From NCBI GenBank assembly GCA_018697195.1, contig CM031857.1, positions 99,262,256 through 99,326,255 on the forward strand: a stretch of 64,000 bases of DNA, read 5' to 3'. Position numbers and translations under genes: made by a program. Positions 1 to 11,900 of the stretch are shown piece after piece (positions within the stretch are counted from its first letter, which is position 1; each line of letters opens with the position of its first letter). This DNA is from Certhia americana (taxonomy: Eukaryota; Chordata; Aves; Passeriformes; Certhiidae). The notes below the pieces were generated by a model. It had not been told where the DNA came from. It saw only the letters and a list, made by a program, of their open reading frames with translations, and did not search any database.

Positions 1-3000
1 CTTTCATTTCCAGGAACTTCACTGGGATCATTGATGCTACAGCAGTGCTGTATGGAGAACAAACGTCTTTTTTTATATAGTGGGTAGGGCCAAATAACAA
101 ATGAGAAAAATTAAGAAGGGAAAGAAGTAGCTTTGTCACATTTACTATACTTAGCCTTACCATACTTGGCTCTTGATGCAGACAGCTCTAATTCTAAAAA
201 AGTTCCCTCATTAGCTGTCCCTAAAACATTTACAAAGCATCTGAATAATTGATATAATTTATGGTTTTATTGGTGGGAGCCATTAAATCCCCTCCTCCCA
301 AACAGCATTAGGGAGGGAGCTTGGCAACATGCAGTAAAAAATGGAGCAGCTATTTAAAGAAAGAGAAGGACAAGAAAATCTTATTGAGCTTTCTGAACAT
401 AACACTGAACAAGGCAGAGTTTCCAAATATCCTCTTCTAAAAGTATTTTATAGTAAATGGAGCCAGCGTGCTGTCAGTGTTACAGGCTTTTCAGAGGAAG
501 TTTTACAAGATCTACCTTTGAAGAGCAGCCCCAATTATTTTTCTTTTTATACATGCTAGGTTAATAATGTCAACTTGGAATTTGTATTCTAGTTGGATTC
601 TGTGCTGCAAGTGAAATGGGAAAGGTGGCAAATGCTCAGCTAACAGTCTCTATTACATAAAGGCTCATGTGGGGTCATTTCTGTTATTCTGCTATACTCT
701 GATTAGGATTACATCAAGGTAGTGGCTAACAGAGATAATTCACGGGCTTTATCTAGACAAAGTGAGTGTATATCAAACATACAGGTATATATATGTGAAA
801 CAGTCTTTCAAAATTACAGTCTTGGTCAAAAAGGAGAGACTGGCATTTTTAGGGTCCAGTTTATTTTACTATAGCATAGATGTTCCACTTAGAAGAATTT
901 TGTCCTAAAATTGTTTGTTCCTTAGCATTAATTGAAAAAAAAAATTCCCCACATGTATATAGTGCTTTTTAAATTAGGTGAGAAGAAACCTCCAACAAAA
1001 AATCAGTCTGTACAGTCCTACATGTACTCAGCAGTGACTATGGAGCATGGAGCATGAAGCATGGACACAGTAGTTAAGGAAGCTGGAGATGCAGTAGTGT
1101 TTGATGAGTCCTTACCAAAGCAGATGCTATAAGCCTTTAAGTTGAACAAACATATGAGTTTTCATGCTATACTATGATCTGGGGGAAAAATCCCTAGCTG
1201 ATAACACTGGGTTTGAGTTTGATGGAAGAACCTGCCTGAGCAATGGATGTGTCTAGTCTATCATGATTTACTCAGTTTTGCAGACTCCAGCTTCTACGAG
1301 CATGTCAGAAAATTCCATAGGTTTTTAGGCTTTGAGCAGCACAATCCTGTATATACTGGAGATTCATAGGTAAACTACATAAACTGATTTGAAAACAAAG
1401 GCAGCCACTTTTACTCATTGAAGGACTTTACCATTTTTTTTTTTTTTGGTATGGTGCTGGAAGCAATTGCTTTCTGTTTTCTCATTTAAAGTTGTGCCAT
1501 AGTGTTGCACCAGCCAAACAATAGAACAAGCTACGTATCTGCCAAGGATATCCTGATTCTCTGATCCCAGCCCAGCGGGCTGGAATTAAAATAATCCAGC
1601 TGGCTCAGCAGCTATGTAGATGCCATTTATGGTAGCACAGTGTAAGTGGCAGGACAGCTAATTCCGTGTTTCTTTTATCATTTTGCCTTCCCTGCTTTAG
1701 GCCCACCAGGACAGGATTTGCACAGTCAAAAATGCTGATTCTTCTGACTTCAACTCCCTGCATTGTGTTGTGTCTGACAGTACAGTCCAGCTGTTTATTC
1801 ATGTTTAATACATCTCCTAAAGGCATTTGTAAAGGAAACAAGCTGCCCCTTCAAGGAAAGCAACAAACAATCTAATCTCAGCTGCATTTTGCACAAATTA
1901 CAGTGACTTGATTCCTATTGCGCCTCAGCCTGTGGCACAGAGTGTCTGGGACATTGTTGAGTTTTCTCTGGTTTTCACAGCTGCTCACAAAAGACATAAC
2001 TTGTACAATTTTTTATATGTGGGAGAGTGAACTACATACCTGCTGTTTATCTAATTGAAAGGCACAGATTCATGATGTCACCTCAGCCTGCTACATGTCA
2101 GTGAGCTGTATGGTGGGCATTGCCACATGGAGCTGACTATTGCCACTGAAAGACATGTTCCTCTGATGCAGCCTAAATAACAGTTCTTGGCTCCTCTAAA
2201 ATGCCCTTCTCAGTGTTCAGGATCTGCAGGGTGAAGCTCTGTATCCTTTCTGTTGTGTTTTAAATGCCAGTTCCTCTGCTCATATTGCATGCTGAAGTGC
2301 ATAGTGCAGTATATTCCATTTACATTTTCATTCCATTCCATTATCAGAAGATCTCTATGGACTTTAAAAAATAATGCTATTCAAATGGCAAATAGGAGCA
2401 AAACCCACTGACAGGGGTGTGATTCCATCCATCATGGAATGATTGTCCAACCAGAAGAATGAGGTAATTTTGAATAGTTTACAAAGGGTAGAGGTGGAGT
2501 TTTCCAAGGTGGAGATTTGGTCTTCTAAACATGAGTGTCAAGAACACAACAACCTTTTCTGCTGCCTTTTCAGCAGAACCACGGTATGTTTTGACTGCAT
2601 TGAAATGTTTTGCCTGCAGGTTATTATTCAAAGGTTTATAATATTTTGGGGTTTAGGTACAATACATTTTTCTTGTCTTGATCCAGCTGTATGGAGTACC
2701 ACGGGTCTCTGTCAAACTGAGGTGACCTTGAGTATCTGAGACATCTCAAGAGGACTGGTTAATGTGAGATACCAAAGATTTGTGCTCTGCTGAATTAGAA
2801 AATTGATGCTAGGTACCTAATGTGTCAATTTGTGATGGTGTTATTAAGACAACTGAGTAAATCCCTGGGTCTTCTGCTTACAGAGTTGTTCTAAGCTTCT
2901 CCTAACAGCCATGAAGAAGACAAGTAAAACAGTTGAAATGTTTTGCATCCTAGATATGCCCATTCTTTTCTGTTCCTTGATTTATTTAAGTCAAAGTAGT

Positions 3001-3898
3001 TTATGCAACTAGCTCACACGTCCATTGTAGGCATTAAGTCAAATCATTGTAATTCCTCTCAGGAGGTAACACCTGATAAACAACAGAGACAACCTGCTGT
3101 TACCTAATCATAAGATCTCTGCTTAAAAACTGCAAGACTACAAAGAAAGGCAGAGACCAAACACACCTATGGAGAATGTACCTTTGATATGCAGAGTGTG
3201 TAGCTCATTAATTGGCCACTGTTTGGCCCAGTGTGGGTAATATGATAAAAATCTTGTGACATTGCAGTACTGTAATATGTCTGATTTTATTGTGGACTAG
3301 TCAATTCAAATCAGAATAGATTTTTACTAGACCAAAAGCAGCTGTTATTTGGGTATTTTTAGTAGATAATATCTATGAAGATTTATTTTTCTTATAGAAA
3401 TGTTGGGTAAAGGTCAAGAAGCTAGGATGGAACACTTAATTGGTAAAGTTGTATCAGCCCATACAGTAGAATACCCTGAGTTTACTTTGAGGTTTGGATA
3501 CCAAATATAGCTAATTAAGCAATATAGTAATTGTTTCATAAAAATTAAAAAGGTGAATCCTATAAACTTTCTGCAATTATTTTTCAGTAGGTATTTTATC
3601 ATACCTTGTATTCTTTTTTCCAAACTCTGATTAGGACTATAAGAACACTAGTATTTTGTTAAAGTAATCCTGATCTTTCTCTAAAGGCAATAGCTCATTT
3701 GTGCATTCTTGTGGACATATAATAGTTGGATTATGTATTTTTTATCAGCCAATAAATTAACAAATCAAAACACAGAACAAGAAAAACCCACCTCATGGAA
3801 CTCATGCTGTGCAAAAATGCATTTATTTTTTTCACATCGATATCTTCAGCTTAGGAAGCAGTTTGAGATATAACATGCTGTGTCCGATTTCTTTCTAG
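1..3898 (+). other. GLRA2: Intron upstream of the M3 exon of GLRA2
   Basis: This AT-rich stretch lies upstream of the acceptor of the M3-encoding exon, so it is intronic if the GLRA2 assignment is right. I looked for the preceding exon, which carries the M1-M2 segments and ends just before the [10 protein letters not shown] residues, and did not find it, so it must lie outside the window. Open frames here are short and look like chance. Apart from a poly-T run near 1434-1448 I see no recognisable repeat or gene. The stretch ends in a good acceptor, ttctttctag. Confidence 0.8.
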
Positions 3899-4048
3899 GT
3901 CTCCTATGTAAAAGCTATTGACATTTGGATGGCCGTGTGTCTTCTCTTTGTCTTTGCTGCTTTGCTGGAATATGCAGCAGTCAACTTCGTTTCACGGCAA
4001 CACAAAGAGTTTCTGAGGCTTCGGAGAAGGCAAAGACGACAAAACAAG
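3899..4048 (+). CDS. GLRA2: Glycine receptor alpha-2 subunit, penultimate coding exon (M3 and start of M3-M4 loop)
   Basis: This exon encodes 50 residues of an inhibitory glycine-gated chloride channel subunit (Cys-loop pentameric family, synaptic plasma membrane). It opens [20 protein letters not shown] and continues through [11 protein letters not shown], which is the third membrane helix (about residues 6-31). Next comes RQHKEFLRL and a strongly basic cluster, RRRQRRQNK, at the start of the cytoplasmic M3-M4 loop, where glycine receptors carry trafficking and G-beta-gamma contact residues. The exon is 150 nt in phase 0 at both ends, with a ttctttctag acceptor and an AAG|gtacag donor. The 150-nt size and the break after QNK agree with what I recall of mammalian alpha subunit genes. 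The M3 helix is nearly the same in all alpha subunits; the alpha-2 choice rests mainly on the downstream exon. The rest of the gene lies upstream of the window. Confidence 0.96.
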
Positions 4049-5856
4049 GTACAGCTGCTCTTTACCTGGGGTGACTGAATGTGCCCTGACAACCCTGCTC
4101 ATGTGCAGTTGATTTCTTACCTCACTTCTTGCCCTTGCAGGAGAGTCTTTTTTTAAAGGTTCCTTTTGAGTGATTTATTCCTTGATAAAGAGCTGATAAT
4201 TGTCTGCTGGGTTTATTTGCAGTTTATGAAGTAATCGACAAATGTCAGTAATTGGTCACCAGTTCCAAGAAGTCTCTTCATGCACTTGCTGAGGCAGCTG
4301 GACCTCTACAAATACTGTGCTACTCTGTGGCACCACCAGTGGATAAGGAACTGTTGGATGCAGTGACACAGATAGAGGAACAATATTATCCAGAGGCGCT
4401 GTCATCAGGACTTGCCTGAGACCTGTCTTTTCTAGTGCTGCCCTAGCTAGCTATGCTAAATTGGGAGATTCCCTAGGATTGCCCATTGCAATGATTGGCA
4501 GTTCTAAACTCACTTTTAGACCACAAGCAACTGGTGTCTTTCGCAGCTGAAACCAGGAAACATGGCCTTTTTAAAAAAGGAGAAGGATTAGGAGAATTTC
4601 CTCTCTGGATTCTGTCATTTCACAATTTGTGACTGATGCAAACTTCAAATTTTTAGCAAAAGACCTCTTTCTGAGTGTCATTATCACATGATTTTCTGCC
4701 AGCAACTGAAGTGTAGAAGAGGGGATTGTTTGTAACCTAGATGACAGTCGAGAAATAATTTTAGGAAGTCTGTCCATCTGTCCTGGGTTAGTTTTTACTA
4801 TTTTTTTCCAGTAAATGGGAAGACAAGAGTAGACATTAAATTATGTTTTATTCGAGTCATTATCATTACCATGTCTAGGGAATATGGATCTATAAACTCT
4901 ACATATACATTTGCTAGGTGAAGCAAATATTTGCTTGAGCTGCACGAGTGTTTCAAGCCACAAATAATGGTTTCCTTTACAAGAGGGATGACAACAATGT
5001 CACAGGGCATTTGTGTTTTGACAGATCTTTCTAATAAATGTTCTGTAGCTAGTGTAATATTTGATGGATACTCTGGGAAGAAATCCAGTGCTGTTCTCTA
5101 GTTTAATATTATTGTCAGATGAATTTAGATTCCATTGAAGATTAGATTACAGGAGGGAGCAGAGATGCTTGCCTGTCTACTGGCACACAGGCCACACACA
5201 CTGCCACTGAAAGCCTTTGTTTTCAAACCCAGCATGGCAGCAGCAGAAGCTTCTGTATGGCATCTGTAATTTCATTTTTGGATACAAGGTCTTTTTTAGA
5301 GGTGAACAAGTAGGTAAGCACCATCCTTGGTAAGTAACAGTATCCAGTGACATTACTGAAGCTCCTGAGATTTTGGTCCATGGAAGTGGTCATTCATCTG
5401 CATCGAAGACTATTATTTCGGTGAAAAGAAAGTTATTTAAAACCAAATCATCAGAAGACTTGTGTTTATCCTAAGCCAGGTGGTGCACAGATTCTTTGCA
5501 AAATAGGTAACGACATAATTAAACACAAGGAAATAAGCAGCTGAGTAAGAGAAACCTATCCATTTGCATAGGCTTGCTGTTTTTCCTATGAATCTGGTTG
5601 CATGAATTTCAAAGTAGGGAACAATATTACTAAGGCAGTTTCTTTAGAAGGTATTTTCTGCATCTCTATACTTGATTTTCTCTCTCACGATTTTCTCACT
5701 TTATTTTGCCTTGAAAGTGATTCTTGTTGTTTTGCATGATGGTCTCCTCTAACCAAGCCATTCTTCTCTTTGCCTGTTGTGTGTGTGTGTCGTCATGTTA
5801 CTGCTGTGGTACTCCCATTCTTGCTGCTGCTATCTATGCTGACACTCTGGGGACAG
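4049..5856 (+). other. GLRA2: Proximal part of the last GLRA2 intron
   Basis: This stretch is intron sequence after the donor of the M3 exon. I see no known repeat. A short tgtcctgggttagt at 4781 resembles the beginning of some songbird LTRs but has no partner end. The last 100 bases are notable: a tctaacc branch-point-like motif near 5747-5753, then about 97 bases (5758-5854) with no AG dinucleotide, rich in pyrimidines and TG, leading to the AG at 5855-5856. Such AG exclusion zones usually mark real, often regulated, splice acceptors. Confidence 0.6.
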
Positions 5857-5976
5857 GCACAGACTGTGGCTGTTGGGAATGAGAGCGTTGAGTCCATGCG
5901 GCGCATGAATGGCTTGAGGAGCAAAGAGTCATCAGCTTACGGGACAGTGAATCAGATCGGCAATTCAAGTTTGAGG
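5857..5976 (+). CDS. Candidate in-frame cassette exon for the M3-M4 loop of GLRA2 (unproven)
   Basis: Seen directly: 120 nt open in one frame for exactly 40 codons, beginning AQTVAVGNES and ending NQIGNSSLR, bounded by acag upstream and by gtaaaa downstream. Both flanking GLRA2 exon junctions are phase 0, so insertion would keep the receptor frame (QNK, 40 residues, EDEV). About 97 nt before the acceptor lack AG, and branch-point-like motifs (tgctgac near 5836-5843 and tctaac further up) are present. The segment holds five CpGs and purine-rich, enhancer-like stretches, unlike the AT-rich intron around it. The residues are polar and rich in Ser, Asn and Arg, as expected for a disordered cytoplasmic loop; RSKESS could be a kinase site. 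Known biology: glycine receptor alpha-1 and alpha-3 have splice inserts in this same loop; I know of none for alpha-2. Weak points: the donor is only fair, and 40 open codons can occur by chance. It might instead belong to a small separate gene, because an ATG at 5770 opens a signal-peptide-like frame through it. Confidence 0.35.
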
Positions 5977-8900
5977 GTAAAACTGTAGAGAGAAAGAGAA
6001 AGCAAGAGAGTTTTAATACGTGCAACGATGTCATAAATCAGCAAAATGAACCATTTTGATGGCATCACTAGTATTCTCTTGCATTCTCTTTGCTAAATGC
6101 CCCCACAAAATACACAGTACTGTCCCCAGCATGAACAGCAGTTTCATGTCATACATTCTTATGGCCCATCCTTATGCTCACTTTTTACTTTGGCTGGGCT
6201 ATGCCACCCCTATTCCAAACCTCTTAAGCAAAGTGCATGTATATTCAGCTGTTTGGTCCTATGTAAAGATAGAGTGAACAGGGTGGGGGGAGAGTGCCAT
6301 AGGAAATACCTTGGGACAGTAAATCCCACATTGTGTCGTCTTTCAGATGAGTGTATTCCAACAGAATGTGGTATGTATAACAAAATGTGTTTTTATTGCT
6401 TTGGTGTTTATTCCTGAGCTGTCAGCCCGCAGCCTTCCTCATCATGATGTCCTGAGCCCTGCTTAGTGGAGTATGAATAGCTATGAATGAAAAAAAGTAT
6501 TTCCTTGGGTTTTTTTTATTTGCTTGGAGAAGAGCCATGAAGCTGAAATCTTTTACACAGTGTAACATGTAACAGATCAGAAGCAATATGATAGCAGCTG
6601 ATACAACCAGATTAGGGGTGAGTTGTGGAGGTAATAAAATCAATGATGGAGAAAGAAATGAGCTTAGTGAGCAGCCCACTGCTTGCTACTGGTGGCTGAG
6701 GAATGAAATGTGTTCATTTAAATAAAATGGGACTGGGATTTTAATCTTTCAGGACTTGATTTCCCAGGATGAAAACATTGTCGGAGTCACTCTTAAGCTG
6801 TAAAGGGCCTCTAATTGTGATCAAACTCTATAAAGTCATATTATTATAAGATGCAGTGAATCAGTGCATTCAGTTAATTTTGTACACTGTAAAGGGAATA
6901 AGTAGTTTCCAAAATCAAAGCGAAACCCACTGTTCATATTACACAGCAAAATTAAGACAGAGGGTTTACAATGCAATAAATCATTCACTTTCAGAGCTAC
7001 AATATAAAGCAGTAGAAGAGAGCATCAATTTCTGGACACTTTATATTGTAGAAATAATCATATTTGCACATATACAAAAACTGAATATAAAACCAAAAAA
7101 GAAAATCAGTATCTCTCTAGGAGATATGACCAGTAATACTATGCTGCCACTGAAAACCTGATGCTATGCAACTACAAAAGCAGTCCAAGTACTCAGTGCT
7201 GCATATATCACCAATCACAAAGTGCTGGTAGTCCAGCAGAAGTTTGTGTAAGTTGAGGTTATCCTCTCCTTTAGAAAAGCTTGCAGAAACCTCTCTTCTC
7301 CTTTAGAACATTGTGCAATACACAGACAGCCAGGGCAGTACACAGAGGGGCTGTGTCACTGCAGTGCTTTTGCTGCAGAGCCCTAAGAGCTGGAGCTGCT
7401 CTGGCGTTGTTTTCCCCTAGAGAACTCCCATCACATAAGTGATGCACACTGGAGAGGTCAACAGAGGAGATGTAGCAAGGCAGAGGTTTCTGGAGCAATG
7501 CTACCATGGTTGCAGCTTAGTACTTTGCTGCTCAAGAGAAGGAGGTTTATGTGCAGAAGAGAACACAGGAATAGAGCCTGTGGTGCCACAAAGAGCCTCA
7601 CAAGCAGGGAACTTGACTTGTTGAGGTATTGCTCACTGAACCAAAGCTTATGTTGAATACAAATGTAAAAGTCGTAGTCAGGAGAAGACAGTGTAAGCAT
7701 ATCGTGGAGTATCTATACTGCACCACTCTGCTAATCTGGGGAGAGAAAAAAGCTGCTGAATCACACCTGGACATGATTCCTGCATTTGCAACTTGATCTA
7801 CAGAACAAGAAAATACCTGTTCTCGGTTTTGTAAGCCTGTATCTCTGGCACGGCTTTTTGTTATTGTCTTGTTCTTCCTAGTGCTGCAACCCTCAGAGTA
7901 CTGCATAAAGCAGACATCTTAAGAGACCATCAAGTCTCTTAGGTCAAACATCAAATTGTTAATGTTTTTCTAGGAAAGGTCTGGGTTGTACTGTTGATCA
8001 TCCAGAAATTGTATTACATATGAACCATTTGAAAAGACAGCTTCATTAGTACCTGTTGGCATCTTCCACACACACAAAATCCAGTGTCCTCAAGTTATCA
8101 GTGCTTCACTCTGTCGGTCTTCCCCATACAGTTTCTCTTGGAGGAATCATTTACCTGTCCTAAAGGCTCAGGTAGTCTTTCTGCTCAAGTTAAATACACC
8201 CGTCAGTAGCAATACTTGATTGCTGAGAGAAATGGTTGCTAATTTCTTGTATATCATGGTGCATAGAGGGAGTACAGGCTGCAGAAGCCATGAGTCTAAT
8301 GGTACTGAGGAAGTAGTGAAGTATCATTATATTAAAATCTAAATTTTCATGGTAGCAGACCACTTGAAAGAAAATTGCTTCTTTTAAAAATATGAGTTTA
8401 ATTATTAAATATGATTTCTTAGTTTTCAAAATGAGGGGCTTCCAGGGAAGCAGAACCATTTACGTGGGTTCAATCATCCCTTTTTGAAAACAATAATTAT
8501 TATGTTATATGATCAGTAGTCAAAATGAGTTACTGTAGACTAGTATTCATATCATTACCTCAAAGATGACTTCCTAAACTGTATATGTGATGGTAACCAC
8601 TGAGACCAAGATTAAGGCTTAAGTTTGGGATCATTAGCATTAAAAGCAATACGTTATAGCTTGAATGAAAAACTGTGCAGCTGGAAGATGTGACAGATTA
8701 AATCCCATGTGCAGGGAACACAGAGCAATACAAATAACAATGCTGCAGCTAAGGGGGTTCATATGCATGCAGATTAGCAAAGGGAGGCACAAATGGTGTT
8801 TTCAAATTAAAGAGCTGGGGCGAGACTAGGTGATTACAGAAGCAAAGGATAACTCCTCTAATCAAAGCTGGAAGAACCTGGCTGAATGCTTCAGAGAATT

Positions 8901-11900
8901 GTTGGCCTTTGGATGGAGCTGCCAGTGGTGAAGCAAGTACAACAAGTGCCCAAAGTTACTGAGATAATGAAGTATTTCTATTTTTCAAAAGGAGAAGAGG
9001 CATGCATTGAGTAACACCAGCTTTAATAGACCATCTCTACCATTTTAATCATACTGAAATCCCTCTCTCAGATCCCTCAAATAATTTTCTAAGGTTTTAA
9101 AGACTTGCCCATTGAATAAAATCAGTGCCTTCAGCCTGACTTTGCCTTTAAAGCACTTGGCACTACTGTCCCTGGTGGGAATGTTTGCCTGCTATCATCC
9201 GTGTGCACCGTGTTATGTGTACGCTCTGCGTTATGTAAGGTGCCGCATCATGTGAATAATGGAAGTGCTCAAGGAAAGCCCTTTTGCTGAGCTATTTTTG
9301 GTACTCACTGAGCAAGCTCAAACATATGAGTTTCATTGTGAAAAATAGAAATCTGAATCTGAATGGCTTTTTCTCTCTCTCTCTCCCTCTCTCATCTTGC
9401 TTACTTAATGGATTAAAATGCATGTAGCTTCTGCTGTAGATAAACACCCTCAAGATACTGTGGTTACTTTTATTTCTCCAGGGCAATTGCATTAGTACTT
9501 TAATGTAACTGTGCAGAAAAAAATCCCGCAGAAGACAAATACACCAAAATGATCATTTAGCTTAAAGTTATAGTCCCTCATACAATTGCAGTGAATATTT
9601 AGCTGTAGTTAAACAATAGACACAATTCATTGCATCATGTTGCCATGTCACTTTGTGGCTTCGTCTGAATGTCCTTGTCTGTCTTTTTATTGTGATCATG
9701 AATAGACTAGGAATGGTCCTAGTTAATACCAGTGGAAGTATCTGTATCGTTTATAAAATGGACTTACCACTTGTACTTTAAACATTCAAAAAACCCATCA
9801 TCTCAAATTTGAAAATTATCTTGATATAAATCCTTAGTCCAGCTCTAGGCACAAATCTAGAGACATGAGTCCCCAAAGAAAGAGCAACCTGTAGAAAAAA
9901 AGTAGTTCAGCCATGGGGGTGGTATCCAAGCAATGAATCAAAAAATTCTAATAAGAGCAGTCTGAGCAGATGGAGAGACTAAGCTTACTGGAAATGTAGA
10001 TTTTTCAGTGAAAAGCAAACAGAGACAAAGAAACAGTGGAAGAAAAAAATCAGTTTTAATAGTGTCCTGTTTACAAGGGTAAATGAATGTGAAATGGAAG
10101 CTTTTCCCTCCCTTATTGGAGAAGGGAAAGTTAAAAATTATTTTAAAAAATTACTGTGTTTTGTGTGTTTTACTGTCTCAGACACAAAAGGGTGATGGAC
10201 TGTGTGGGGTGCATTTTTCACCCCAAACCAAGAAACAGAAGAGAAAATGGATAGTTGCATTTCAAGGGAGAGAAGTCTGAAAACCAAATAAAAAACATTA
10301 AACATTCTGTAATAAAAGGCAGACTAATTTATAGAACATGTTATAGCAGTTCCTGAGAAAGTCCCCAATATCTAAACAATAATTAAAGAGGGTAGAGTGC
10401 CAGTGCTCAAGAAGGATTAATGGAATCTAGGTACCAGAGCAGAAGAAAAACCAGGAGAACAAAATCAGGAGAAAAAATTAGAATTGCTGGAGGAAAAAAA
10501 AAAAAAAAACAAGCAAAAAAACAGCACCAAATCCAACCAAAAGAAACCACAGCAAACAAACAAACAAAAACACACAGAAAATGAGAATAGGGTAACCGTG
10601 GTTAGTCTAGAAAGGGTGGAAAACAGAGAAGTGTGTGACTGGGCTGCAGAATGTTGGATCTTTATACCCACTGAACTGATCAATCATACAACAAGGAGTA
10701 CTCTGTGGGGCAGGTGACGGATATTGAAACTGTAGGGACCATGCATGGCACCTAAGCAGCAAGCAGGACATGATACAGTATAATGACTCACATTGCCCAG
10801 CTTGCAAATATTTTAGCAAATTATTTCTTATGGTTAAATAAGATAGGAAAAGGACATAAGCTACAGAACAGCAATATTAGAGTATTCCCAGTCTGGGGTG
10901 ATGAAGTGCCTCTGTGCTGTACCACATGGGACAGGTAGGATTGGAAAAGTCAGGAGTACTGGGTAAAGTTTTTTCTTGTTTGCTCAATAGTGGAACTTTG
11001 CTTTAGAAACTCCGAGTCATCTCTTGTACCTACCCAGCATGCAGTGGCTGAAAGGATCAGCTCGGAACTGACAAGCCTTAGAGAGAAGTTTGCACTTCTC
11101 TCGAGTGAGTTTGTCCTGACAGTTACTCATGAACAGCAGGAGACACACCAAAATTGAACACTGCAGTTTTCCAGCTCATGAAAGGTACTCTCCAGCTGGG
11201 TGCAAATGTCTTATTTCTTGTTATACCTTGGGGAGAGTGCAAACTGAAAATAGGGCAGAGGAAGTTAGAAAGAGACAGGAAATGGTGTTCTTATTTTTGA
11301 AGCTTTAAAGCAACATGTAGCTTTTCAAGAACCATCTGCCACAGGCACCAGCTTTTGTTTTCCAGATTATTTTAGAAAATAATGATTCTATCACTGGATG
11401 TGTTCTAGCCCACCTCATTTCATTGGAAAAAAAAATGGCAATGAAAAACTTGTCAAATATATGTTAATGATGAAAAAATATATGGAAAGTAGATTTCAGA
11501 AGGAGTATGTTTAACCTAAGCTGTCCCTACCCAAGACTCCACAGAGAGAGTAAAAAGCCATCACAATCCCAAGATATTAGGCAGCACAGGACACAACTTC
11601 ACCCCAGATTGGTTTCTTTGTTCTTTCATTGTGGGTAGCTTATCTTGACTCTTTCCATGCCCAGAGTCAGGACCAGTAAGGCCTTGGTCTCAGGGTTTCT
11701 CACTGCTATGATGGCCAGGTCCTCTTTCCAATAGAGGAAATGAAATCACCAGGAGGGGAACAGTTCCTGGTCCATCGTTGCCAGGGGCCTGTCGTGATGC
11801 TTCATATCAGTTCTGAGTTCTGTCCCAAGCCTCATTTTCAACAACAAAGTATTTCAGTGTTGGCAAATATAAATTAGTATTTCTACAAGAGAGTGAAGGG

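Noticed and set aside
4781..4840. tgtcctgggttagt resembling the start of a songbird LTR
   Set aside because: No matching CA end, target duplication or polyadenylation signal was found within a plausible distance.
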